A stretch of DNA of 64,000 bases from Blastomyces gilchristii SLH14081 (Eukaryota > Ascomycota > Eurotiomycetes > Onygenales > Ajellomycetaceae): positions 4,445,359 through 4,509,358 of the forward strand of contig NW_003101681.1 in the NCBI RefSeq assembly GCF_000003855.2. Reading direction: 5' to 3'. The notes under the pieces are model-generated. The model saw only the letters and a program-made list of their open reading frames with translations, had not been told where the DNA came from and did not search any database. Of the stretch, positions 1 to 10,418 are shown piece after piece. Made by a program: the position numbers and the translations under genes. Position 1 is the first letter of the stretch; each line of letters starts with the position of its first letter.

Positions 1-744
1 GCACACGTTGCAAGCCAACAGTGTCGTTTTCTCTGTAACACCGTTGTATCTCCACCTGGAATGGCTGAGTGATGTGTTTGATACTGGCTACCTTGGCGGA
101 GGTATCGGACGCCCCCATGGCAAATTTCAACACGAACAAACGGAGCAGCACCGAAGTCCCTATCGCAGCACCCCACCATGGAAGCCCGCCGTAAATATGA
201 AGCGATTCAAGGACGGTTTCTATTACTCGCGAAGGACCCCAGCCATAATCTAAACCGATTGCTTTTAAGTAGCCTAGCTTTTCGGGAATCTGGGAAATGT
301 CCACGCTCACGAGGTCCGCAGCAGAAAGCGAATCAATTGCCTGAGCGCCGCTAGATACCGGCGCATTCACGGTAGAGTCGATAGCCACAGATGCGGCGGG
401 CTCGGCGGCTGGGCTAGGTGACGCCGCGGTGGAATTGAAGCGAGAGGACGATGCGCCAGCGGCTGGGAGAAGACCCGGGCTCCATGATGTGCTTATCAGC
501 CCGGAAGCATTTTGTGTTGATGTCCGCGATCGTAATTGAAACGACTTCTTTGCTGTAATTGTAGAGAGCTAGAAGGAATAAGGTAGTTAGTAAAAATTTA
601 TCTGCCGCAATTGCGACGCATGTGCAGTAGATATATGGAGGTAGGGAGACTGACTGATCGGGAGGAGTGCGGTGAAAAGACCAGTGTTCGCCTTGTCCCA
701 CCAGGTACCGCGGCCCACGGCCTGACAGCTGCCTTGACCAACAT
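1..744 (-). CDS. OXA1: Mitochondrial inner-membrane insertase Oxa1 (partial, 3' end cut by window)
   Basis: Oxa1/YidC-family insertase, which inserts mitochondrially encoded and imported proteins into the inner membrane. The main exon runs from about 552 down to the window edge and reads on the minus strand. It begins with an S/T/A-rich mitochondrial presequence-like stretch, then carries the family block IPEKLGYLKAIGLDYGWGPS, an amphipathic helix, and the first membrane segment (WWGAAIGTSVLLRLFVLKF) followed by SDTSAK. The rest of the insertase domain lies outside the window. An acceptor (TTACAG) sits at 553. The first exon is uncertain: an ATG at 744 with a weak donor (GTCGCA) near 621 keeps phase and gives a basic leader, but I would not trust it without cDNA. 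The family call is firm and the 5' end is tentative. Confidence 0.78.
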
Positions 745-1361
745 AGTATAAAAAGGATATGGGAGCCGTGTAATGCGAACGGGGCGTGGTGGGCGTGCTG
801 TTGGGCCGTGGAGTGTGTATTGGAGGTGTGAGGTCGAGCTTCTGCCAAAAAATTTGATGAGGCTCCGGAAAGTCTCTTTTCGAACGTTCCGGGGAAAGTT
901 TGCCGACTCCGCAAACCATCCATATTTCGGAGCATGAACAGAACACACACCAACGCTTTTACACAAGAGCCCAAGGGCGGATATTACAAGCAGCAAAAAA
1001 GAGCTTGGCTACAGTAGTCACTGGTTTATTATTTCTATCATGCTCGTTCTGCCGCCCAAGGTTGAAATGGTGATATAAATCGCACAGTACATGCTCACAG
1101 TACAGAGTACTTTGGTAGTAGTTCTTGAAAATAAGCAGCAGCTAGGAAGTTCGTTAGACGCCATTCGCCAATCCCAGATTTTTAACCCCGATATATAGCA
1201 GGGGGGGAGACTATACAATTAATAGAAATGCCATTAACAGAGGGAGAAAGTGTGAAGACGATATCCCAATATCTCTGGATGGTACAAATGCACTACCATT
1301 CTATAGTCAAATGGAATGTATCGTGGCCCTTTATTACTCCATCGAAGTCATCGAATCCAGA
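553..1361. other. Gap between OXA1 and MIM1
   Basis: Apart from the possible OXA1 first exon and its intron, I see no supported gene here. It should hold the OXA1 promoter and the MIM1 3' UTR. Open frames of 60-190 codons exist on the minus strand, but they overlap each other in different frames and resemble no family I know. Confidence 0.5.
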
Positions 1362-1880
1362 TCAAAAACTATTCCATGACCGTCTTTCACGCGGGGCCTC
1401 ACGGACTTCAATGCCAGGCCCAAGAGGATATGATCGCCGATACGTGGGAAATATCTAATCGGGATTTCTTAGTGTGCACTCTGATGTATGTAGGTAGATA
1501 CCCCGAACGGAATATCATGTCGCCATTCATTCGCATTTTCACCACGCCTATGCTCATTTGGGGAAAGAATACAAATAAATCAACACGAAATGTCTTACCT
1601 TGGTGCCGGACCATCCTAACCTGAACGCAGCCTCATGAGCCAGCAGTTCACCAAAGCCCAACATCAGACCATTGACAAATGGAAGGAGTAGATTGATAGC
1701 CGCGCCCCGTAGTAAACCCCAGAAGGTTGGCGGTTTGTAGAGGATTATAGGAGAACTCGAGGAGGACAGAGGTGATGAGGATAGCTCGTTGTTTGCTGAA
1801 TAATTTTCTGAGTCGGAGGGTAGGGTCAAGGCGGAATCGTATAGCTCTATCCGCGAGTGCGAATCGTCTCCAGACGCCAT
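1362..1880 (-). CDS. MIM1: Mitochondrial outer-membrane import protein Mim1/Tom13
   Basis: Small outer-membrane protein of the MIM complex, which inserts alpha-helical outer-membrane proteins and helps assemble the TOM complex. Two exons: 1599-1880 and 1362-1454, with a 144-bp intron (donor GTAAGA, acceptor TTAG), giving 125 aa. The N-terminal 50 residues are acidic and S/P-rich, as in fungal orthologues. They are followed by the hallmark segment FWGLLRGAAINLLLPFVNG and LMLGFGELLAHEAAFRLG, a single membrane helix with small-residue packing motifs. Exon 2 begins IFPTYRRS, which continues the family C-terminus and confirms the splice. It shares a divergent promoter with the UBX gene to the right. 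Unspliced, the frame would end with a wrong C-terminus (KVRHFVLIYLY). Confidence 0.9.
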
Positions 1881-2643
1881 TGTTGGAGCTGTGTAGAGTA
1901 TGGATGTAGAGAGGGGGGAGGAATAGCCGGTTTCGATCGAGCACAGTTGGGTAACTGTAGGAGAGGCGCCGTATAAACCAGAGCTACCAATGGCAATTGG
2001 GTTGGAAATGTGAGAGGTGCCGTGTATACTATATCATAAATGGTATATGGTAATTTGGTAAATGGTATCCAGTGTATCTCGTTGACTTTGATTTCTCCGC
2101 CGATGATCGAAGCGAAAGCGGAACCAGCCAGGAGTCACCTGACCTGGACAGAAGTCAAGTCACCTAAATATCCAATATCTATAACATGTAGAATCCCAAT
2201 TCCAAATAATTACCAAGATGGTCAAATTTTATATGTTACTTTATTTAAGCTCAGATTACAATTTTATATCAAATCGTATTTTCTACATATTTTCCAGCAC
2301 AGCAAAAACCACCGCGAGCCTGAGGAATTTAAAGCCAATTCCGAGTCGTTTACTTCCGTTACTATATCAAATTAACCAGGCCAGGCAGCCGTGACGTCTT
2401 GCTTAGGTCAGCAGCTGCTTCCCTTCACTTGCTTGTTGTTCCCTTTGGAGCTTGACGGGTTGACGCAAGCTTTGTCTTCGCTTCATCTTCCTACGACTTC
2501 ATCTCCTCAATTTCTGTGTCCTGTATCTAGATACTATTCGCCTTCGAGAGCATTCTTTGCTTAGTTGTATTTCAATACCCTAGGCCAGCGGTGAAGCCGT
2601 TGCCGGATCTTTTCAACCGCAGCACCTACGAACCTCCAGCGCC
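1881..2643. promoter_or_regulatory. Divergent promoter region, MIM1 / UBX gene
   Basis: Noncoding stretch between two head-to-head start codons. The 2400-2640 part is pyrimidine-rich (CTTCGCTTCATCTTCC), typical of a fungal core promoter and 5' UTR before the plus-strand gene. No factor site could be assigned. Confidence 0.4.
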
Positions 2644-3967
2644 ATGGCCCCTCCTCAGGCGGAACAGGATGATTTGATCTCCCAGCTCTGTGGTATTACG
2701 GGAATATCTCCTGCGGAGGTAAGTTCCTTTCTATGAATCGCCTGTAATTTTCATCTGCCACGTTCCACTTATTCATTTCGCATATTTCGAGCAGGCCAGA
2801 GAGTACTTAGCGACAAATAATTGGGACATCGAGGAGGCAATGGCGGATTACTATCCCGAGCAGGACGATACCACACGAAATAACCCTGAGTCTTATGATG
2901 AATCAGTACAACCTCCAGGCGGTCGATCTCTTGGTGGCACGGCGCCTCCCCTCACCTCCGAACCCAGTATGCGGAGCGCTCCGAGGAAGAAGTTTGCAAC
3001 GCTTGGTGATCTCGGCTCAGGCGATGCTGGAGCTCATGATCACAGTGATGATGATGCCGATGAAGGGCAAGATATGTTTGCTGGAGGTGAGAAATCAGGA
3101 CTGGCTGTCCAGAACCCTGATGATCTCAAGCAGAAAATTATCGAGAAGGCAAAAAGGTGAGAAGCTCGCTATTCACAACCCAATTACCCACAGTTGTCGC
3201 GTGGCTAACATGTCTTTACTATTAGGACGGCACCAAGACCGGCCGACGAATACAAACCTAGAAGTTCCCATTTCACTGGCGCCGCTCGTACTCTTGGAGG
3301 CGACGATACACCAAGCCAGTTCATCCCAGACCCAAGTGCCAACCGCCCTCAACGAGCCCCCCGAGTTAGTCGAACGCTTCACTTCTGGGAAGACGGGTTC
3401 TCTGTAGATGACGGCGAGCTCTACAGATCCGACGACCCTAGAAACGCAGAGATATTGAATGGCATCCGACAAGGGCGAGCACCACTGTCGATAATGAACG
3501 TGCAGGCCGGCCAAGAAGTTGACGTGGAAATAAAGCAACATGGTGAGAAGTACGTGAAGCCAAAACCCAAGTACAAACCGTTCTCTGGGAGCGGACAGCG
3601 ACTTGGTAGCCCAACGCCGGGTTCGGGGACCAATTCGCCCATCCCCGTGCCCATGGTAGCAGCAGCAGCAACAGTAGCAGCAGAGGAGGCCACTAGACCG
3701 GAAGGCCCAAAAATAGATGAGTCGCAGCCTACGGTTACATTCCAAATACGATTAGGAGATGGAACGCGTTTAACTACTCGATTTAACACCACAAATACGA
3801 TTGGCGATATATATTCGTTCGTGGCCGCTGCGAACCCTGCGAGCCAGCAACGGTCGTGGGTGTTGATGACGACGTTCCCCAGTACGGAGTTGACTGATAA
3901 AGAAGCGGTCATAGGAGATCTCAAAGAGTACAAGCGTGGAGGTGTTGTGGTACAGAAATGGACGTGA
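2644..3967 (+). CDS. UBA-SEP-UBX protein, Cdc48 cofactor of the p47/Shp1 family
   Basis: Adaptor that binds the AAA ATPase Cdc48/p97 and ubiquitinated cargo, acting in membrane fusion and protein quality control. Three exons: 2644-2718, 2795-3156 and 3226-3967, giving 392 aa. All junctions are GT-AG and in phase. Residues 8-45 form a UBA-like domain (QLCGITGISPAEAREYLATN, then NWDIEEAMADYY). An acidic, disordered linker follows. A SEP domain lies at about 195-258 (TLHFWEDGFSVDDGELYRSD). A C-terminal UBX domain occupies about 313-392, starting TVTFQIRLGDGTRLTTRF and ending next to the stop. Domain order and length match p47/Shp1. Alternative in-frame ATGs downstream would remove the UBA domain, so I chose the ATG at 2644. 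Confidence 0.93.
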
Positions 3968-4454
3968 ACATTTAACAGTTTCTATGTGATGGAATGCTGA
4001 ACTATGTCTCGCTTTTTGACTTCTACGCCTCTTTTATTGTTTGCCGCTGCTGAAGCAGGGAGACGGGAATAGGGCAGCAAGGGTAAACGATTATAGATAG
4101 ATCAATAAAGAGTAAAAACGACTTGCGGGTCGTAGTACGAAAAATCAATGACTTCCCTTAACCAAATAATTTGTCATACTTGTGATTTGTGATAGGGGGG
4201 CATTCGATGTAAGTTATCATGCTTCATGCGAGTAATATTGGTGTACGGAGTACAGTCGCTGTTCACGGAGCGGACGCCGGGGGATGTGCTGCCAAATGAC
4301 GCCACTCTGATGCTTGATAATCCAAAAAAATAAAGTAAAATACATAAAAATAAAGACGACAACCAGGACACACCACCACCAACAACAATCGGGAATCAGT
4401 CCTAAGCACTCTTCGATGACTGTGGATTCTCTAAAGAACCACAGCTAACAAATA
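3968..4454. other. Gap between UBX gene and CFD1
   Basis: 3' UTR of the UBX gene and promoter/5' UTR of CFD1, in tandem on the plus strand. It contains a TACGGAGTAC element at 4244-4253 flanked by GTAC repeats, and an A-rich tract at 4322-4350. No gene seen. Confidence 0.4.
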
Positions 4455-5783
4455 ATGGCCTTGGTCGGCGTCAAAAACATCGTGCTGGTAAAGATCCTTC
4501 CCCTTCCCTCCCTTCCCCTCCTCGCGCTGCTCCGCACCCCTCAATTGTCACTTTATCGATAAACCAAAAAACAACCACAGCAAAACAAAAATCTCCAGCA
4601 CCATACCTCCTGAATCAAATTTCAAGAACCGTAACTAACATATTTCTCATACTACAAATCATAGGTCTTATCCGGCAAAGGCGGCGTCGGCAAATCATCC
4701 GTAACCCTCCAACTCGCTTTAGCCCTAACCCTCCAGGGCCGGTCGGTAGGCATTCTTGACGTCGACTTGACAGGGCCTTCCATACCACGTCTGGTCGGCA
4801 AGGAGGATGCGAAAATTACCCAGGCGCCTGGCGGCTGGATGCCCGTTTTAGTACACCCTGCTTCCGCAGCTCCGTCCTCGCCCAATGTCTCTGCGAAATC
4901 TCCGCCCCCTCACTCGTCCACCTCCTCCACCGCGGGCAGCGGCGAACCTACCGGTACAGATACAAATACAAATACAACAGCTACTACTACTACTATTGCC
5001 TCGCCGCAACATTCTACAACACCACCAGATACCAATACCAATAATACCAATACAAATACAGATACCCAACCCCAATCCCACCAAGATGCAAACACACCCC
5101 AAAGCACACCCCGCGCCTCCCTCCACTGCATGTCCCTCGGCTTCCTCCTGCGAGACCGCGGCGACGCCGTAATCTGGCGCGGCCCCAAAAAGACCGCCAT
5201 GATCCGCCAATTCCTCACGGACGTGCTGTGGGGGGAAATAGACTACCTACTCATCGACACCCCACCAGGAACCAGCGACGAGCACATCGCTCTCGCAGAG
5301 CAATTGCTCACGCTTGCTTCCACCACACCCGCACCCACAACCACGAACCGCAACGCCACGACGTCTACACACCAGCAGCAAAACAAGAAACCCTTCCTCG
5401 CCGGCGCCGTCCTCGTCACAACCCCGCAAGCCATCTCGACCGCAGACGTGCGCAAGGAGCTCAATTTCTGCGCCAAGACCTGCATTCCGGTCATTGGCGT
5501 TGTGGAGAATATGTCCGGATACTCGTGTCCGTGCTGCGGGGAGGTGAGTAATGTGTTTTCTAGCGGTGGTGGGAAGGTTATGGCGGAGGAGATGGGGGTG
5601 CGGTTTTTGGGGGCTGTGCCGATTGATGTGGGTTTTGGAGAGATGGTGGAGGGGGTGAGGGCGGGGGAAGGGGAAGGGGAGGCTCAGGATTTGTTGGTGG
5701 AAAGGTACCACAAGTGTTGGTCTAGGCCGCTGTTTGAGGGCTTTGCGAGGACTGTTATTGAAGAGGCGGAGGGGCGGGGGTGA
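4455..5783 (+). CDS. CFD1: Cytosolic Fe-S cluster assembly ATPase Cfd1 (NUBP2)
   Basis: P-loop scaffold ATPase of the cytosolic iron-sulfur assembly pathway; the Cfd1-Nbp35 complex builds 4Fe-4S clusters for nuclear and cytosolic proteins. Exon 1 (4455-4487) encodes [11 protein letters not shown]; after a 177-bp intron exon 2 (4665-5783) resumes with [13 protein letters not shown], the deviant Walker A of this family (residues 12-24). Further motifs are [27 protein letters not shown] and the cluster-binding CPCC (C299, C302). The protein is 383 aa, about 90 longer than yeast Cfd1. The extra length is mainly a T/N/P-rich low-complexity insert (roughly residues 85-165) plus a smaller insert at about 225-245. 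It lacks the long N-terminal four-cysteine extension of Nbp35, which favours Cfd1. Confidence 0.93.
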
Positions 5784-6321
5784 TTTGTGGTGATTTATTG
5801 GATGATTCTTTATTTATTTTTTTGGTCACATTTGGTGTACATTTTCTAGCGAGTATACATGATTATTTTCTATACCACATGCATTTTCAGATCTTGGACA
5901 GGCTAGATAGAAAGGGCGAAAAATAGGTTTCATGGGAATGAAATCCATTTGTATTGTACAAACGGTTGACTCCCAAGTTGTTATGTGTATTGTAATGTGG
6001 ATAGCTTGCGTTCAATGTATTGTATGTGCCTGCTAACTATCAATTTTGGAGAGTGGCACTAAATAATGAGAAAAATAGCAATGCTCAAATAAACTTCTTG
6101 CAAGAGAACCTCCCAGATAAGTCGTATACGTAAATCGTTAGATATCATTGAGTTGCCCTTCAAAACGTAAAATGTGAATAGCGGATAAAGGCTCAGTGGA
6201 GAGTATATAATGAGACAGAATAACTTCAGTGCGCCAGGCCAGAAATACTGCAGGGAAACGTCTGGATTATAAAAAGGAAGTTTAAGCACCTGAGGAAAAC
6301 ATAAGAGGCTGGAATTTATTT
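5784..6321. other. Convergent gap between CFD1 and an unknown gene
   Basis: Shared 3' region of two converging genes. AT-rich (TTTATTTATTTTTTTGG just after the CFD1 stop) and without any supported gene. Confidence 0.4.
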
Positions 6322-7605
6322 CTAAGAGACGTTAGCAGACATAATGCCTGAGGAAACGCAATTGCCCTGCCGCTGTAGAACCTCGCGAAGCCGCGTTTCA
6401 GCAGTCTGACAAGCAGAAGAGTCACCATCTTGATCTAGACGGTGGCCTATATTTCTGAACCAGGCCAGCCACCCTTGCAAATCAGCCAGGAAGGATAATC
6501 TTTCAGCTCGGATTCGAAGAAGGGATTCGTTCACGGGAGATTCCACTGAATAGTCTTCAGTAGGCCCAGAAGTCTCCCGATGGTAGGACTCCCATGATGT
6601 ATCCATGAAGTATGTTCCATCTGCCTGGGCATCTAGGTGGACCTCAGAAACAACAGGCTGAGTCGACATGCTGTGTCGATGCTGCTGCCTCTGCTCCGTC
6701 TCTCGGCCAAGCAAAGCCCAGTCAAAACTGTGTCTTGAAGGTTTTGCTTCCTTTGTCTGGGATGAAGGTGGGGCCCGTGCTCCAGTAGATGATAGATGAC
6801 TTGTTGACATAGCATTTTGTCGAGAGAATGTCTCCTGACCCCAGGTAGGAGGCATAGCTGGTCCATATGGTGCTAGACCAACATCTTCGGGTGGATTGAC
6901 GAACGAGCGGTATGTTAAAGCGAAGCGACTGTGCCCGTCGACGGTACTCGTATCCTCACCGAGAATGACGACATTTTGATCAACTAATCTTTCGTTACTC
7001 GAACTGGCCTCCTCGACAGGGAGTAGGCCAGGATCTATTGATCTGCTCGAGGCACGAATTTCCCCAAGGGGAGGCCGGTGGCTTCCATACTCGTTTGCAA
7101 GACTTAGTTTGCTTCTTCCGCATATTTCAGCGATTGCATCCAAAGTGCTTTGAATATCAGGTTCAATTGCCCTTAGAATACCGTCAATGCCGAAGTCCTG
7201 AACGGATGGTAGCTGGGCAGGTGGCCTATCTGAAGCAGATCCGTTTGCTAGTATACCTGTGCCTCGTGACATAGCAGATGGCCGTGTCTGAGCATCAGTT
7301 TCGGCAGAGTACGTTCTAACTACCACAGGCTGGGAAGGCAAAGATGCTCTGCTACTGATGGAAGTGGTATGTCTATGGTTCCGCTGAAACGCGCGCGGGA
7401 GACCATTCAGTTGGCGCAGAGCTGCAGTGCGACGTGCAAGGGTAGACTCATCAAGAGGAGATGTCGTAGTTAGGGGAGGGTCGAACAGACGGGTCCGCCC
7501 ACGAGAATTGGCGGGTGGGTGATTGAGCCACGGGTTCGGGGGGAGGGACGAGCAAAGTCTCTGGGAGTTGTTGTTCTTGTTGCTGTTGTCTGACCTGGCC
7601 TCCAT
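6322..7605 (-). CDS. Unknown 427-aa protein
   Basis: Intronless frame of 427 codons that I do not recognise. It is likely real because it is the longest frame here and has protein-like composition. The N-terminal 130 residues are S/T/P/R-rich and probably disordered. A short helical block follows at about 135-165 (DFGIDGILRAIEPDIQSTLD, then AIAEICG). The middle is low in complexity. A second conserved-looking helical block forms the C-terminus (SFLADLQGWLAWFRNIGHRL). There is no signal peptide or membrane segment. It converges with CFD1 and is divergent from COG2. A nuclear or cytoplasmic regulatory protein confined to filamentous ascomycetes is possible, but that is a guess. Confidence 0.6.
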   Translation of the reverse strand: MEARSDNSNKNNNSQRLCSSLPPNPWLNHPPANSRGRTRLFDPPLTTTSPLDESTLARRTAALRQLNGLPRAFQRNHRHTTSISSRASLPSQPVVVRTYSAETDAQTRPSAMSRGTGILANGSASDRPPAQLPSVQDFGIDGILRAIEPDIQSTLDAIAEICGRSKLSLANEYGSHRPPLGEIRASSRSIDPGLLPVEEASSSNERLVDQNVVILGEDTSTVDGHSRFALTYRSFVNPPEDVGLAPYGPAMPPTWGQETFSRQNAMSTSHLSSTGARAPPSSQTKEAKPSRHSFDWALLGRETEQRQQHRHSMSTQPVVSEVHLDAQADGTYFMDTSWESYHRETSGPTEDYSVESPVNESLLRIRAERLSFLADLQGWLAWFRNIGHRLDQDGDSSACQTAETRLREVLQRQGNCVSSGIMSANVS

Positions 7606-8164
7606 ATCGGCGACTATTTTATGGGAGGGACAGTTCTATTATAGTAGACAGGAGGATAGGGGCCGGCCCCGTAATATTGCCACAGCACTCCACTTGTACA
7701 GCGGTATTTTCGTCAAAAGCATGCAGGTATGTTCCTGCGGGGGGGTTAGAACTGGCGAACAGCTGGCTAAGTTTTGGGCCGGGGGGGGAAGAGGGGCCCA
7801 AGGTTACGAGGATTCAAGCGCTCGATAAGACCTACATTGGTCTGGCAGAAGAGAATGAACCGGGATCCATTCAAGCTGCATTGCTTCAGACAGCCCAGCG
7901 CCTGTCCACATCCACGAAGCTGGCGAGATGCAGAAGATGAGTTGTCATCGCGATTCTTAGCGGTTGGACGTTTGGGGAGGACAAAACAGGAAAGGCGGGG
8001 GGGAGAGGATGCTGACTAAGACACAGATATTCAAATTCCGGATTATCTTCATACAATGCTCGGGATAATCATTCATCATTCGCATATCAACCCCTAATCA
8101 TGAAGCAATTGCTATAACACAACTCTAGCAGATTTAAGCCGAGAAGTTAAGAAGGTCATAAAAA
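7606..8164. promoter_or_regulatory. Divergent promoter region, unknown gene / COG2
   Basis: Noncoding interval between two head-to-head starts, with G-rich tracts at about 7738-7800 and AT-rich sequence from 8030. Short plus-strand frames here show no family resemblance. Confidence 0.4.
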
Positions 8165-9182
8165 ATGACCTCGCGATTTTACGTTCGTCCCCTTCTCCTC
8201 CCTCAAGCTGTCCGCAGCCCCACAACTAACTTCTATATAGTTCGGCGACTCAAACGACTCCGACCCTGATATAGACGACGACAACCACATAGATTCCAAT
8301 CTCCCCTTCCCTAAACCTCTCTCGCGCTCCTCTTTTCTCTCCCCAACCTTCGACCCAGCCACCTTTCTCTCCTCTCTAACCAATCGCCACCAAACCCTCT
8401 CCGACCTACAAGCTGAATTACGCGAGCTCAGCCAATCCCTCAACAACGAACTACTCGACCTCGTCAATGAGAACTATCAGGATTTCTTATCACTAGGCAG
8501 CGCGCTAAAGGGCGGCGAAGAGAAGGTTGAGCAAGTTCGAGTTGGACTGCTAGCGTTCCAGAGGGATGTGAAGGGAATACGGGATGGGTATGAGAGGAGG
8601 ATTGATGATATTTCTGCTCTCCTAGCAGAGAAGAAGGGGTTGAGGAAAGAGGTCATGCTTGGGTATGACCTGCTGGACGTTGAAGAGAGTCTTGGGGAGT
8701 TGGAAGAGAGGCTTATGCTCGCCGATGAGAGGGCGAAGCAGAAATGGCAGGTGGAAACTACTGGCGGGGTTGGTGGCGATGGCGACGATGACGACTCGGA
8801 TGGGATTATCGAAAGTGAAACAGAGGACAGTGATGGGCCCGACGATGACGGTGATATGGGTGTAAGTGGAGGTGACAGCGGTCGCGCCCCGATGGTATCT
8901 CTATCTAGACTCGACCGACACATACGCAAGTATTTATATATCAGGACGATTTGTGGGAGGGTGGGCGAGAAGCATCCGTTTATCGTCCAGCAAGAGGATA
9001 GAATGGAGCGAATAAAAGCGGCACTGATGCTGGATTTGAAAACTGTATTACAGCAGACGAAACAATATGGGAAGAACCGGGAGCAAAAATTACAGTCTGT
9101 CATGAGCCTGTATCAGCTTATCGGAGAGAAAACGGATGACTTTACTGACGCAGAAACAACCGTGAAGAAGCTGGAAATTTAA
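8165..9182 (+). CDS. COG2: Conserved oligomeric Golgi complex subunit 2
   Basis: Subunit of the COG tethering complex, needed for retrograde vesicle traffic within the Golgi. Exon 1 (8165-8182) encodes only MTSRFY. A 58-bp intron (donor GTTCGT, acceptor TATATAG) follows, then exon 2 (8241-9182) continues FGDSNDSDPD. The total is 319 aa, the short form usual in filamentous fungi. The domain start LPFPKPLSRSSFLSPTFDP and the helical block LQAELRELSQSLNNELLDLV followed by NENYQDFLSLG match the COG2 N-terminal domain. An acidic Asp/Gly-rich loop occupies roughly 215-260, before the SLSRLDRHIRKYLYIRT helix. Without the tiny first exon the gene lacks a suitable upstream ATG in frame, so the split start is required. 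Confidence 0.86.
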
Positions 9183-9465
9183 TACGTGATTTCCTGATTT
9201 CTTGCTGGTAGATTGGACAAACGAGGGTTGGGCAATATCACGGAGTTTTGGGAGTTATGTGCGGATTTATTTATTTCTCTTTATCAAAGGAGACCATAGA
9301 ATGCCATGTATTTAAACACTGGAAATGAAGACAACTATTTATACAATGTAATGTGATTCAAAGTCCCGTTAAGGCATGGACGGGAGGAGAATCTGGACTT
9401 CTGAAGTCCCCATTCAAACTGAAGCCGGGCGAGTTGGTTGAGCTCAAAACCTATTTTATACAATA
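9183..9465. other. Convergent gap between COG2 and the uL1m gene
   Basis: Shared 3' UTR space between two converging genes. A/T-rich in its first half; no gene seen. Confidence 0.35.
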
Positions 9466-10418
9466 TCAGCATTCTGCACAATCTGGCTGGAACTTGGATA
9501 TACCTACCACTTCCAACACGTCCTTGGACGCCTCATCTAGCATAGAAGCATCCTTCTTCAATTGCGAGATAAGAGTGACAATATTCTGCTTCAGCTGGTC
9601 AGGCGAGAAGCCCAACTGTCCAATTGCCACTCTGACAACACCCATTCTTTCCCGGTAGGACGTTCCTCCACGCATGTTCCGCACTGTCTTCGCAATGTTA
9701 TCTACCACGGTGCCCAGCTTGGCGCTGGGCATCAGGCCCTTGGGACCGAGAATTCGGCCCAGCCCGGCCTTGTTCATGGCAGCCAGACTCGAAGTGTGGC
9801 AGATACACAGATCGAAATTAATATTTTCCTTTTTAATTTGTTCGAAAACTTCTTCTTGGCCGATTACATCAGCGCCCACTGAGGCAGCTTCCTTTGCGGC
9901 CTTCGAGTCTGGAGGACAGATCACGCATACGCGAGCGAGTGGCTGGACGGAGTGTGGAAGGCGGACCTGGTTGCGGACGACGGCACCACCTCGGGTCGAG
10001 CGTAGTCGGACGTGAACTTCGTATTTGACAGATGAAAGTGGTCTTCCTACTTCGAATGCGCGGATCCATCTAGAAATGTAAAAAGCAATTGCAGATTTTA
10101 CTTAGCGTGTCTGCTCGTTCATTCAAAGACTACTTTTCCTTGACAAAGGAAATCAATTGGGCTGGAGAAGACATACCTCATCGCATCGCAAAGTGTGAAT
10201 TGGATCGCCTCTTTCATATTATGTTGAATATAGGTCTTGTACTTCTTCTTGGCCTTAGTGCTCTTTTTCGACTTAGCTCTAACTTGGGCATTTCTTGCCT
10301 GCTGCTGTATAGGACATAGGAAGGGGAGGACGGCCGCAGAGCTGGGTCGTATGGAAGGTCGGAATGCAGATACGATGCCTCTCGTCAGAGATGACATGTA
10401 TCTGCTGGGAGTCGCCAT
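9466..10418 (-). CDS. MRPL1: Mitochondrial large-subunit ribosomal protein uL1m
   Basis: Protein of the L1 stalk of the mitochondrial 54S subunit. Exons 10177-10418 and 9466-10069 (intron 107 bp, donor GTATGT, acceptor TTCTAG) give 281 aa. Exon 1 carries an arginine/serine-rich presequence and the linker KSTKAKKKYKTYIQHNMKEA. The splice joins AMR to WIRAFEVGRPLSSVKYEVHV, continuous with L1 homology. The signature NKAGLGRILGPKGLMPSAK is diagnostic for uL1, and GTVVDNIAKTVRNMRGGTSY follows it, as do the C-terminal L1 helices. No odd features. Head-to-head with the tetraspanin gene, over 1.1 kb away. Confidence 0.93.

Noticed and set aside
414..996. Three overlapping minus-strand frames of 119-186 codons upstream of OXA1
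   Set aside because: They lie in different frames over the same bases and over the likely OXA1 intron/5' region, with no family likeness.
8477..9103. 208-codon minus-strand frame, Ser/Phe-rich
   Set aside because: Antisense image of the COG2 coding exon.
10119..10176. Extension of the uL1m first exon past the donor at 10176
   Set aside because: Reads through a consensus GTATGT donor and loses L1 homology; splicing to 10069 restores it.
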